NCBI GenBank assembly: GCA_038380435.1
Contig: JAWZYU010000009.1
Span: 63,021,901-63,085,900, forward strand
DNA from: Ryuthela nishihirai
Lineage: Eukaryota > Arthropoda > Arachnida > Araneae > Heptathelidae
Reading direction: 5' to 3'
DNA: 64,000 bases
Shown: one piece after another, positions 1 to 10,776 of the stretch
Position numbering within the stretch: the stretch's first letter is position 1
Layout: every line of letters begins with the position of its first letter
The notes under the pieces: model-generated
The model's input: the letters and a program-made list of their open reading frames with translations, nothing else
What the model was told of the DNA's origin: nothing
The model's database searches: none
Translations under genes and position numbers: made by a program

Positions 1-449
1 CTACATATGCATTGGGAGACCCCTTAAGATATTATAACCAAAATTATCCACGTTTCCTCAAATTAAGTTTTTTCTTCTATATTTGATCTAAGGGATTTTT
101 CCCACTCGAAACTTTCATCCGCCTAAAAGAATAGGAAAATTCCTCCTAAGCAAAAAGAGCTATGGTGAATACGGTATAGAAGTGTCTTTTGTTATAACTT
201 AAAGCAGTGTTTTTTCAAACTCTTAACATGTTTACAGCGCTTGTAACTAAATCTAATTACACTGGGAAAGAAATTTCCACAAAACTCATCCTCTGATATA
301 AAAGTAGCCATTTCTTCAAGATTTCAATGTGCTGAACACGAATATGACAATGAAAATGCAAAATTGGCTACAATTTCTCAGAACTTAGCAATATTTTGTT
401 ATATAGTAGAGTAATACGTACATATGGCATATATCAGTAAAACTCTGCA
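1..449. other. AT-rich sequence, nothing recognised
   Basis: No convincing reading frame, repeat or RNA gene was seen. It lies downstream of the broken minus-strand gene that ends near 450. Confidence 0.5.
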
Positions 450-1153
450 TCTACTTCCGACGTCGCTTTGCCCATCGCTTGTACAGTTGCTCAGGATCAT
501 CTCTATCCAGCGTCCAACAGTAGTCAGCCAACATTGAAGTGGACCAGTTTACCTGGTATTTCTCCATCGTTGCAATGTCCTATTGAAAACGTTCACCATG
601 CTCATCACTAACCATGCCGCAGCTGTCGGGGGAGAAATCTAAGTGGGAATGGAAAACGTGAATCCTTAATGACATATTGCATCCACGTTTGTGATACAGA
701 GACAACATGTCCTTAACCAGTTTCTTGTAGTTGTCTACCCTGACATTCCCGAGGAATTTAGTTGACAACAGATGAAACGCATCCCAAGCCTTTTTCTCAT
801 CACCCTGAAGCAGGTTGTCGAACATCTGGTCTCACAAAAATTCCCTCTTTAATTTTCGCTTCACTGAGTCGAAGGAATTTGTCAGCGAAGTACTCGAAAG
901 CTGATGCAGTACGGTCCATGGCTTTAACGAAGTTTTTTACCACACCGAGTTTGATGTGTAGGGACGGTAGCAGGATTTTGTGCGTTTATGCCAGTGCTGG
1001 GTGTTCTACATTCTTCTCTCCGACCTTCAGAGATTTCCTCTGAGGCCAGTTTCTCTTCACGTAGTTCAAATTCTTTGCTCGGCTGTTCCATTCACATAAG
1101 AAGCAGCAGTACTTCGTATATCCCAGCTTCAGACCCATCAACAGAGCCACTAC

Positions 1154-1261
1154 CTTCAAGTAACAACAGAGATGCCAGCCATACTTTCTGTATTGAAGAC
1201 AGCAAGTAGTTCTTCAAGTAACAACAGAGATGCCAGCCATACTTGCTGTATTGAAGACAGT
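1154..1261. repeat. 58-bp tandem duplication inside the pseudogene
   Basis: The segment beginning CTTCAAGTAACAACAG at 1154 is repeated from 1212 with a few differences, giving a 58-bp period. Because 58 is not a multiple of three, the duplication shifts the frame of the minus-strand pseudogene and explains the repeated low-complexity residues near its middle. Confidence 0.8.
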
Positions 1262-1899
1262 TCAACAGCTGTTTTAAGCTGTAGTAGATTTCTTTCATGT
1301 AGACAGCATGTCCGACCGGAATGCTGTCTACATGATTTCCATTATGCAGCAACACCGCCTTGAGACTCAATTTCGAGGAGTCTATGACTAGTCGCCATTC
1401 TTGAGGGTCATGTTTGATTCTAAGGGCATTCATCAGGCCATCTATATCGGAGCAGAACAAAGGTCATCATCCTTTCTTAAATAAGGTGCAAACTGCTCAT
1501 GACGAGTTCAGAACGAAGTCACTCGGACATTTTCTTTGAGAAGATTGCATTGTTTAGTCTTGATCCAAGTAACTTTGCTTTGGCCTTGGACAGCTCCAGA
1601 TAGCGAATAAGATCGTTCATTTCTTCTTCGGTGAGGCGCAGATGATGCACCGTGGCCGATGTATGGATCATCATTAGACACTGAAGGCTGCTCAGAACCC
1701 AACTTCGGTTTGTCTCCCTCCTTTTCGTCTGAATCGATGAAAAATTCTTTTGGAGGTGCGGGAACCTCCAAAACATTTGGCGTTTGACGTGCAGAACTGG
1801 TCAGAGAGCAGATTGTATATTCGGGTACGCTGTTCTCCACTCCTTTTTCCTTGTGATACCTCCAGAAACAGGTGGAACCATGCAGAAGTAGCAGTCATT

Positions 1900-2147
1900 A
1901 TCACTCATTTAAATATTTTTATCGTACTAATTTAAATATTATTATCATAACCCATGCCAGCTAGGAACCTGATCTATTACCCGAACAAGGCTAAAACTAA
2001 GTGAGACCACCCCGCCGAATTTGGGACGATAACTCAAGTAGAAACTGAACAACAGGAATCGAGAATTTATGCCACCGATGACGTCACCCTAATCCGGCCA
2101 GTTCGCCCGAAATTGCGGCTTTATCAAATATAATGATAGTAGTCATT
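1900..2147. repeat. R3 dispersed repeat inserted in the pseudogene
   Basis: This block interrupts the reading of the minus-strand pseudogene between the PRNQENDYY segment and the DCYFC segment. The host motif is present on both sides: GTAGCAGTCATT at 1888-1899 and a close match ending at 2147, as expected for an imperfect 11-12 bp target duplication. Its core (GTGAGACC, then AATTTGGGAC) is shared with 32195-32590. The class is unknown; a short retroposon is a reasonable guess. Confidence 0.5.
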
Positions 2148-2525
2148 TTCTTGATTCCTTGGCTTTCTCGAAACCATAGAAACAGCAAACGGCATTGCCA
2201 GGATTTCGCCTTTTAGCCACTTCGGAAAATTTCTTGCAAACATACTGCAGCCTATGTGGGGGACCCAGGCTTTGACGTGGTCCCCGATCTTGCATCCAAA
2301 ATGAAACTCATACGACGCTTCCACTATTAGAGTGATGGTTCTTTTCCAGTTTGCAAGCGTCACTTCCCCGCTAATGTAACAAAATGGATTTACAGTATTA
2401 ACACAGTTACGAGGCATCACTACTGCTGGATTAAAACTGCAAGGATCACTTGTGTTGTACTTATAACTCAGGGGTAAATGGTAGTTGCTCAAAAAACTTG
2501 CTCACCCTATGAGGTGTACCCTATG

Positions 2526-2561
2526 AGTTGTAAGCGACATCACGAGATGTCGCTTACAACT
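2526..2561. repeat. Perfect 16-bp inverted repeat, 4-nt loop
   Basis: Arms AGTTGTAAGCGACATC (2526-2541) and its exact reverse complement (2546-2561) flank the loop ACGA. It lies just upstream, on the minus strand, of the pseudogene's first reading frame. No T-run follows, so there is no reason to call it a terminator. Confidence 0.8.
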
Positions 2562-2903
2562 AATGATTGCATCATCTTTTGTCCGTGATCATATAGCCAT
2601 GATGTCATGACTCAATACATTGCATCAGACAATGATGCAATACCTCCGGGGGTTGTGTGTATGGCGGGCTGATGCAATATAACGCAATATGTGGAAATCT
2701 GGAGTTTAAATTACAGCTTTGCGAAAAGGTTACCTATGTAGCCAAAGTGGACTGAGTTGTTTACACAAGACCATCTCTGTCTCTCGTAAACAAGAGCCAA
2801 TCAACAAATTTCATTGCCATTTTCGTGTTCAATACCTCGAAATTAGTAACGATTGGCTATTTTCATTTCAAAGCCATTTTGTGTGTTGCCCAGTGTTATT
2901 AGT

Positions 2904-3115
2904 AAAATACAAGCGAGTTGTGAAAATTGGGATTGATTTTTGAAATTAAGGAGAGTTGGCTGAATCCAGACAACTTGGTAAAGTCTAGGACAGTTGTCAA
3001 AATACAGGTGAGGTGTGAAATTTGGATTGGTTTTGTGCAATGAAGGAGAGATAGGAAAATCGAGTCTCCTTAGTAAAATCTTGGGTAGTTGGTAAAATTC
3101 AGGTGAGATGTTATA
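2904..3115. repeat. 95-bp degenerate tandem repeat
   Basis: Units begin with AAAATACAAGCGAG at 2904, AAAATACAGGTGAG at 2999 and AAAATTCAGGTGAG at 3094, an exact 95-bp spacing. Inside each unit a GGATTG stretch and a GGAGAG stretch recur. The third unit is incomplete. The copies differ at many bases, so the array is old. Confidence 0.75.
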
Positions 3116-3610
3116 TGTTCCTGGTTGTACAGCTGTATATATTACAACAAATTAACAACTCAGAAAAAATCATAACTTAGTCTATGGGTAATAGAAATAC
3201 ACTAAGGAACTTTTCTGTTAGACATTTGATGGCTAAGGTATATATTAACAGATTATGGCTAATTTGGGCTTATTTGATGGTCTTATTAATCCTACGTAGT
3301 GTAGGGACTATAGTTGGGGAGGGGGGGGGGTGCAGAGAACGAAATTTTCCAGCCGAGAAATTATATAGATTTAATTATGTGTCTGTCAGTGACGTACCCT
3401 GCATTTCGTTCCGCAGGGTGGGTGGCATTTCTCCAAGATATTCCCCCTGTTTTGCAACCATCAAATTAATCAAATCAATCTTATTTTATTTTATGGCTTA
3501 TTTGATGGCTAAGGTATATATTAACAGATTAGTCGTAAAACAGAAGGATTTGTACTATAATTTGTATTATTATTTATATTTGTGTTTTTCGACTTTTTTT
3601 TATTATAACC
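3116..3610. other. AT-rich stretch with a repeated 31-bp segment
   Basis: The segment TTTGATGGCTAAGGTATATATTAACAG occurs at about 3227 and again at about 3502 (given here as its two halves TTTGATGGCTAAGG and TATATATTAACAG). A G-run (about 3318-3330) lies between. A 147-codon frame crosses the block but shows no recognisable motif and includes the repeats, so it is not called a gene. Confidence 0.4.
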
Positions 3611-3800
3611 TGCCGTCGATTGATTAGCGTGCTTGGCTATTGGTCAAAGATATCAAGGTTTGAGCCCCAGAGAAGATATGTATATTTTCTCTCTTGTGTT
3701 GCATTTCTGCTGAGGTTAAACCTTCCTCACTAAGGTGTATTAAACTGACAAGCTTTCTTTTTTCCAGACCTCTTTGGCAAGCGGCTGTGTGAGGGATAAT
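3611..3800 (+). mobile_element. SINE-2 copy, decayed
   Basis: The head resembles a tRNA of the Ser/Leu type with B-box-like AAGGTTTGAGCCCC. The body motifs (TTTCTGCTGAGGT, TTCCTCAC, AAACTGACA, AGACCTCT, GGCAAGCGGCTG) match the other SINE-2 copies at 13724, 21431 and 31086 in order. It carries many substitutions and was probably inserted long ago. Confidence 0.65.
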
Positions 3801-4034
3801 TTTTTATAGCTTATAATAAAGTTATAAGAGTGAGCACTAATCTTTCTTTTCGTTGGGAATAGTATGACGATAAAAAGATTGAAGTTGATTAGGACTGCCT
3901 TTCATTTAATAGCATATTTCATTAATTCTTCTAGGGACATGCACAAAAATGAGCTTTAGGTTTTATTGCTTACTACCACATTTATCACCTCACCTAATGA
4001 TGAAAACTAGACTAATGCATTCGTCACGAATCAT

Positions 4035-4365
4035 CATCCTCCTCAAGCGGCCATGAGCTACGAAGGTCCAACCAGATAGTGCAATTTTGCTCTCCAAGCA
4101 TATCTCTCCTGAGCTACATCTGCTGCATCTGGCCACTGTACACCAAGTCTAAAAAAGTTCTGTTTGACATTTTCTGCCCACCGCATCTTAGGTCTACCCC
4201 TCTTTCTGAGGTCATTAGGCACACTGTTCGTAACCCTATTCGCTAATCTGTAATTATCCATATGGACAACATAGCCAAACTAACGGAGTCTATCTCTGCA
4301 CAATATGCTGCTTAAAGGAGCTTGCCAAATCCTTTGCCTAACCTCATCATTAGTTACAAAGTCAG
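4035..4365 (-). mobile_element. 5'-truncated 3' end of the RTE-like LINE
   Basis: The minus strand encodes NYRLANRV, then GRPKMRWAENVKQ and RYAWRAKLH, the same C-terminus as the LINE at 15312-19101. Homology runs from about 4365 to the conserved element end near 4035, where ATGATGATTC resembles the (GAT)n tail of the longer copy. It has GCAGCAGATGTAGC where the longer copy carries a MITE, so it serves as a paralogous empty site for that insertion. Confidence 0.85.
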
Positions 4366-4399
4366 CCACTCCAGTCCCTAGCAACGTAACACTTTATGT

Positions 4400-5580
4400 T
4401 TAACAAAAGCGATAGGCAATACCTTTGTTATTCTTCTAGTTTTTTTATCTGTTCCTTTCTCCCGTTTTGAACACAGTAACTTCTCTCATCTGCAAACAAA
4501 TGAAGATAGAGAAGCTACATCCAGTTAATGCATTTTTTTACCATAGTGTCGAAAGACTTATTAGGAAATACTGTAAATAATTTTTAGTGCAGCGAAAATG
4601 ATCGATGTTGCAGTAAGAATGATAATTAAACTTTTTTTTACTCTTAGGAAAAAGCGCAGTTAGATTTGAAACAAAGCGATTTTTTCCAGAAGATGTTAGA
4701 ATATCATGCCAAATTTCTTCCAGGGTAAAAAATGTATTTTCGTTTTCACTTCTTGTTTCTACAATTACTGCAAATCATTGGCTTCTGTGAACCAGAAAAG
4801 GTTTTTTGGAATGATTACTGCTGAATAAATTAAATTCCAACATCAAAAGATAACTACTTAATGCCTCGCATTAAAAATTAAACCTTTTAAGAAACAATAC
4901 GTCGGCTAATGTAATCTGCATATCGTCTTGGGATTGACTTCCAAACATATCGTTTTTAAGTAATTAAAATTTCGGAAACAACAGGCTTTAGTCAGCAATG
5001 TTTCCTATGTGTGAAACAAACAGTACAGAAAAATGTCAATAAAATATCAAATAAAATGTCCTCATCTATGTAATTTGTCTTCCTAAGTGCATAAATATTT
5101 CCACAATGATCTCTTGCTGCTATAAATTACAAACGAAGTTCAGATATTTTGTTTAAAGAAGATTAAATTCCAATTCCCGAGGCTAATTTTCTTTCTAGTT
5201 CCGTCGTGTGGCAGTGATGTTTTCTTTATAAATGTATGCTAATTGGAGTGTGTTAGAGTCTACTTTCATTTACCGAAAATCGAAGAAAAATATTTTGACT
5301 GAAGTCGTTAGATAAGCAGGTTTAAAATTTATGTTTGGAAAGAGCTCCACTATTTTTTTCCGCGATGCCGTACGTACAATATTCATGGGTTCAAGAGAAA
5401 ATGTTCGTATCTGATAAAAATAGGAAAAGGGGTTCTTCATTGAAAAATATAAGGCAAAAAAACTTGTAAAATGTTAGCTGCACTAAAGGAATTGGCTTTA
5501 AGAGTATGTTCAGACTATGCATCAGGTTTCACTCTGTGCCATCAAAATTGAAAATTTCTTGAGCAGGATGTGTTGTACTG
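4400..5580. other. AT-rich sequence, nothing recognised
   Basis: I see no coding signal, tRNA-like box or clear repeat relation to other parts of the window. Confidence 0.4.
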
Positions 5581-5584
5581 GTTG

Positions 5585-6513
5585 TGTCATGCTCACATTT
5601 ATTTCAAAATGTGGACACGACTGTTTGGTGCGGAAAGTCTCGACCACCATTATATTCAGCCACTAGTGTCTTTTTACTACTGCCACCATGTTTGGCGTCC
5701 AGTTCAGCCAAGGTAGAACACGCCGCCGGCAAATAGACTCTACAACATGATCCGGTGGGCCCCAGATGGCAGGGAGCATACATGACCTATTGTTGTAAAC
5801 AACCTGTGCCAGATGGATCGAGGCTTCGCACCTCGACCCGCACGGGCCAATGAACAGCGTCCACACATAGCCGATGGGTAACTTTCTGCCAGGAGTCGAC
5901 AGAAGGAGTTGCGGAAAAGGCGCGCAATTTTGATTATTCTCATCTCTGAACTGCGAGGAGGAGGACGTGTAGAAAATTTTTCCTGTGAGTGAAACGAGCG
6001 GAGTCGAACGAGGGCACATATATGAGGTGTAGCTGAGGACTGAGCAGCAACAACACCCAAATACCTGTGGCATTCGAGTTGACGGTGTCAGCACGACCAC
6101 GGCCATGTATCTTCTTGTGGCCCACCTGAGTTGAACGAATGAAGCGTTGAATTCATTCTAATCTAGTTTTTCCCACGTGATATTAGTGTCAATTAACGCT
6201 GCCACGCTGCTCCTATATGGGACTGAGAGACTGTTAGTTCCCACCAGCCTCTAGAGCATTCTCTCAGACTCACGAGTTTTGGAATTGTCATTCATTAAGT
6301 TTCCGCATATGTCACTCATTACGTTTCCCTTCCTTAAAAGTATGTTAAATAAATGTTGATTTTTTTTATATGTAACTGCTCTGGGTTCAGATATCTTATA
6401 TATGTGTATCATTTTAATGTTGGTTCTGGGAGTCAGCCTCAGACAGGTTGCAGGGAAGGAAACCGGCCACTAATGTTGCACCACCTCTAAAATACTTAGG
6501 GGTGGTTACAACA
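5585..6513 (+). mobile_element. Solo LTR with 4-bp target duplication
   Basis: It begins TGTCATGCTCACATTT and ends GGTGGTTACAACA, the TG...CA form of an LTR. The flanking bases GTTG at 5581-5584 and GTTG at 6514-6517 are an exact 4-bp target duplication. The ends resemble those of LTR-A (44446 and 62174), but the interior differs, so it is a related subfamily. A TATA-like CCTATATGG near 6210 and AATAAA at about 6348 fit promoter and polyadenylation signals. The GC-rich part (5660-6125) opens several long minus-strand frames with no known motif, which I treat as chance frames. No internal region is present, so recombination between two LTRs probably removed it. Confidence 0.75.
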
Positions 6514-6583
6514 GTTGTATAAGTAAAAAATTGCTGCTTTAAAATACGAAATTAAGAACTTTAATAATATGAATAGTTATGCT

Positions 6584-8565
6584 ATGGTGTAAATGGTAGC
6601 TAAGTATGCACTGCATGGAGGGCTGTGTACCAATCCACGTGGTGATGCATAGAACAGGCCAGGCATAATGTCCGATATCTCCTTCTCGCGGTAAAGCCAT
6701 TAGTACTTTCCGAAGTGATATTTTCTTCAGGAAGGGAAGGGGGGAACAGAATAATGTTTATATATATATATATATATCAGAGGTAAACCAACCCATAGGA
6801 AATGGGTTGGTTTACCTCTAATCGTCACTTTTTTGTACACAATTGGCTAAATGACCAGGCCAAAAGCACCCAAAATATTGAAGGAAGGGAACCCAATGGA
6901 GAGTGGTTAGGAGGCAGATTGTAGCCCCCATCAAGGTCTTCCAGGGTGTTGTTCAACGTGCACAGGACGTTACGGCTTAACGTCCCATCCGATGGACCGC
7001 ACATTTCCAAGCCCATCGGTGTCCCCTATTGCCCATGGGCAGGGCAGGTAGTTTTGCAGAGATAAATTTCAACTCTGGCCCAGATGAGACTTGAACCTGG
7101 GAACTGCAGATTACGAGCTTGGCGCGCTACCGACAAGTGATCCCGCCCCTTAGTAGGGGATGTAAAGATCAAACTGTTTCATTTAGGATTCTTGAGAAAT
7201 GTTTAATTCTCAAGAATAATTTAATTAGATTAATTTACTAAATAATCTTAATTTATTAAGATTTAGAAACTTGCGGTTATTAGCTTTACAGTTTTCAAAA
7301 GGGCTTTAGACACTGTTGAACATCATAATTTGTGGTTGATCGTCAGATCATATTGAATACCTGACAAGTTAGTTAGTATAAAGAAAACTCTCTATAATAA
7401 CGTGGAATCATGTGTGAGAGTTGTTCAAGTTGTAGCAATTGGTTAAGAATTGCTAGTGGTATTAGACAAGATGCATTTTGTTTCCTTTTATGTTTAGTTT
7501 GGCTATTGATTTTGTTTGCGGAATTAAGAACAACAGGAAGATTGTGGTCTTGAAATGAATTATTTATTCCCATCATTTTATAGATATACAATTAAATTTT
7601 TATCACCAATATTACTAAAACAAGAGTTAACACTATTTAGAGTTTTGAGGTTGATAACAGTTTATTGAATTTTCATAAATTTTACACAATAAATTTCGGC
7701 AATAAATTGAAACTCCACGAGAAACTCGTTTGTGAAGGTAAAATAAAATTTAAATCACATTATTTTTTGGAAAAGACCATCATGTATTTAGTTTCACAAT
7801 TTCCTTAAAAAGTACAGAATTTATAATCAATTTTCATGATTTGGCGTTTTTGGCTAATGCTGTTAATATGATGATTAAGGACTGTTGATGACACTGGAAA
7901 TAGAGGATGTTTGATGATAAACAAAGAATAAAATAAAGTGAATAAAATTGGTCCATCAAATGGTATTGTAGTTGGTGATGTGGTGATGTGCGGTATGAGA
8001 TAAACTTAAGAATATGGATTATTGAGAGGACTACTAATAATCTATGGAGAGAGTGGGAACATAGCTATACATCAAAATACTAAACTTAGGCTGTTCTTTC
8101 TAGGGTGTTTCATTATGGTTCAATTACTTATGGTCAAATTAAATTTATGGTTCTTTCTAGGGAGTTTCAGATAGTAAAACCTGAACCCTTTGTAAGCAAG
8201 ATAACTGGAAACTTGATCATTTAATTCTAGATGCTTATGAATTGAATAATGACTTTGTAATGGTCAACCTCATTCGAAACTTAGTTCAGCCTCATTAAAA
8301 CAACATAATGTGCAGGAAAATATACGTTAGTTTAGCCATGTTGCTCTTGAGTATAACTAGAAATTAGAAAGCAGAGTTATCAACAGTGTGCCTAAAAGCG
8401 TCAAGAGAAGAGGGAGACATGGGATTCCGCCAGACAGGATCTTTATTGAAATTGGGCTACAGTGGGCCAAATACAGCAGTTATAATTGAGGACAGACGAA
8501 TTTGGAGGGCTAAATTACTCAGTTTAGTTGAACTTCCATAGCCCATGGTTGCATGAGGATTTTGT
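6584..8565 (+). mobile_element. Decayed copy of the RTE-like LINE
   Basis: Two blocks match the LINE at 15312. First, 6584-6765 matches its 5' untranslated start (TGTAAATGGTAGCT, then GATGCATAGAA and GGCCAGGC). Second, 7155-8565 matches its reverse-transcriptase part (CATAATTTGTGGTTGAT, CTCTCTATAATAAC) through to the end (CCATAGCCCATGG). The endonuclease region and the start of the reverse transcriptase are missing, and a SINE-1 lies at the junction. Many stops and small indels show it is old and inactive. Confidence 0.75.
6778..7150 (-). mobile_element. SINE-1 copy inside the LINE relic
   Basis: On the minus strand it starts with a tRNA-like head (GTCGGTAGCGCGCC; B-box-like CAGGTTCAAGTCTC) near 7150. 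It continues through the SINE-1 landmarks GGGGACACCGATGGGC, GGGACGTTAAGCCG and TGTGCACG and ends in the tail AGAGGTAAACCAACCC. At the tail the last 18 bases are duplicated in inverted orientation (6779-6796 against 6802-6819), forming a perfect hairpin. Confidence 0.8.
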
Positions 8566-8931
8566 TTGTTTATTTGAGATGTTTGTTTCTTCGCTTGTAC
8601 GTATGCTCTATTTGTTTCAGTAAGACGTGAATAATGGATTCTACTTGATTTTTTGAGTGAATAATTTTTGCTTTTAATGTTTATAAGTTAATATTGGATA
8701 TTTTAATTAATAATTTATGAAAATATAAAAATGAAAGTAATATATATGTATTACTTCATATAATTATGTTTGCTATTGTAATTGAATCAATAATTTGATG
8801 GGAAAAAGATTAGAATGAGTTTAAATTAACTTGTGATTTAACACTAATGCCCTAGACTATGAAGGCAAATACATTCTCGTCACAATATAAATGCACATAG
8901 AAGATATCACAATTTTAAATACGTAACACAT

Positions 8932-9285
8932 AGTGGATCAGTCGATACGGTCTAGTCTTGTGATTTGTTCTCAGGTTCGAGCCCTAACTAGCTGAATTGC
9001 GAATTTGCTCCTCTAACCCCCGTCCTGCTCTCTGTGAAAGAGGACACTGATAGGTTTGGAAATACAACCGTTCGTCGGACTGGACGTTAAGCAGTGGTTC
9101 CGTGTTCAACAGAGTCATACCCTCTGCATGTTAAAGAACACACTACCTGGCTTTGGTGAGAAGTTCCATCTGTTTAGTGAATTTCCTTCTCCAGCCTTCT
9201 CTGAGCCCTTGAGGTCCTTGTAACCTCGCCATTCAACCCATTGTCTGTACAAAAGTACTGCTCAGAGATGAAGCAACTGAATCCA
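8932..9285 (+). mobile_element. SINE-1 copy, diverged
   Basis: Head GTCGATACGG and B-box CAGGTTCGAGCCC, then GAGGACACTGAT, CGTCGGACTGGACGTTAA, GCATGTTAAAGAACAC and tail CAGAGATGAAGCAAC follow the SINE-1 order. It is diverged but covers nearly the full length. Confidence 0.75.
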
Positions 9286-9295
9286 ATTTTAAATA

Positions 9296-9460
9296 AAAGA
9301 TTACATTAAATTATCAGAATACGAAAACATTGTGTTGAACGAATTCAGTAGACGATTTGAAAAACTATATATAATTCAACGTGACAATATTGAATTTTGT
9401 CGCCTACTGAATTCGTTAAACACAACGTTTACTTATTCAGATGTTTAATGTAATATTTGA
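9296..9460. repeat. Foldback (MITE-like) inverted repeat
   Basis: The left arm (9296-9366, with GTGTTGAACGAATTCAG) is mirrored by the right arm (about 9395-9460, with CTGAATTCGTTAAACAC). The outermost parts pair as AGATTACATTAAA with TTTAATGTAATATT. It sits directly after the SINE-1 tail. Terminal bases and target duplication could not be fixed, so the transposon family is unknown. Confidence 0.55.
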
Positions 9461-10776
9461 CAGTAAGAAGTGGAGCAAATTCTTATTTACACTAACATTA
9501 TATTTTGGCGAACTTGTAAGAACAAATAACTTCAAGGCAAACTTAATCACTCAATGATTGATTTTGCTGCCACACACAATACGTGGGTTAAAATTTTTTT
9601 GGGCATGTTTTCGTAATAACTACATAATCTCGTTGCTATTCAAGCGAAATTGTCAGCAAAGAAGCATTATGTTTTATATCCATTTCTTAGTAACTTTAGC
9701 TCTCTTCCGTACTTGTCAACTTCCCTGCTTATTAGCTCCATTTCCACCCTGCATTCGGCTGTTGTCTTCGAATGCTCGCTTTCTAACGAAATGATAGAAT
9801 ACAAAGTACCATTCTTAGTGAAAAATATCAGCATGAAAGGGAAAAAAGAAGCAGTGCAAGTGTCGTATCTAGTTTCCAGTGTATATTTCAAAAGTAGCAT
9901 TCTAAGTATACTTTGGCACACGTACATCGAAAGAAAATTCTCTGAGTCCCTTAGCAATAAAGTACGGACACGTTCCCCCTTTTCAAGATTTCTTTTTCTT
10001 TCCAAAACATAAATTTTGTATGCGTTGAAATTCTAGGCTTGTTTTCTGAGTTCTTCCAACGACATACTCTTGCATCGTATGTTCTAAAAGCTCGAGGATA
10101 AAGCTTAGGGGTTAAAAAGAATAAATCTGGAGTGCCAGAATTTTATTGAAAAATGTCGTTTTTCTATAGGCAACTGACGCATGAGAAATCGAATAGCAGA
10201 TATTTCTAGACTTATTATATTTGTTCTACAGCATCTTCTTCACAGTGCATAGGAAAAACACAGTTCAAGAATAAAATATAGTTGTGAAAAATCCGCTGGC
10301 ATACTTTGTATCGTTTAAAAACTGATATTTTTTCTTACCGTCATATAGTAGTGTTGAGATATGTTTATTTTTGGTTGAACTGGTAGCATACATTATGTAC
10401 GTTACAAATACATATTTCTCAAAGAATAATAAATGAATGAATGAAATATTTATTTGGTTAGAAAAGTACAAATGCATTCATTTTTACATTATCAGTCTAA
10501 TGCAAAATTAGAAATATCAATCAATAACAATTTTAAAATCGAATGGGAATTCAATTCAAAATTGAAACGAAAACGTAAAACAAAGGAAAAATATAACGTT
10601 ATGTTCATTGTATATCTGATAACCAAAAGGCAAATATGCAAATATGCCTTTAATTAGGAGAATTGCCCAAATTGCTTTGTACACAGCAGTTATCCAATGG
10701 GCATCATTTATAAATTTTAATATATTTTAAAATTTATTTGTTTACTTAAACTGCAAGAGCAAAGAGGTAGTTTAAT
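9461..10776. other. AT-rich sequence without recognised genes
   Basis: Two overlapping frames on opposite strands (about 9650-10012) show no motif or codon pattern that I can link to a protein family. The rest is AT-rich and shows nothing. Confidence 0.4.

Larger units (their letters stand above)
450..2492 (-). pseudogene. Degenerate copy of an uncharacterised multi-copy invertebrate protein family
   Basis: Read from 2492 down to about 450, the minus strand gives the ordered pieces of one protein in several frames. These are an N-terminal segment with motifs FGCKIGDH and PFAVSMV (2492-2124), DCYFCMVPP and YPNIQSAL (about 1905-1800), a segment with LLGSRL (about 1580-1510), DGLMNALRIKHDPQEWRLVIDSSK (1460-1370, read as two adjacent motifs), IPVGHAVYMKE, SLHIKLGVVKNFVKAMD (about 965-905), and a C-terminal SDEHGERF, MLADYCWTL part ending near 450. 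I recall such proteins as recurrent, unnamed predictions in arthropods and some other animals; no function is known to me. Lesions seen: in-frame stops (one replaces the Gln expected after ERFQ near 580), frameshifts, a 58-bp tandem duplication at 1154-1261 and an inserted repeat at about 1900-2147. It is clearly non-functional. Confidence 0.7.

Noticed and set aside
5663..6125. Three long overlapping minus-strand frames
   Set aside because: They lie wholly inside a solo LTR with a 4-bp target duplication, are explained by its GC-rich composition and show no protein motif.
9558..10012. Possible exon (opposed frames of 112-120 codons)
   Set aside because: There are frames on both strands with no conserved motif and no splice or start context, which is usual for non-coding AT-rich DNA.
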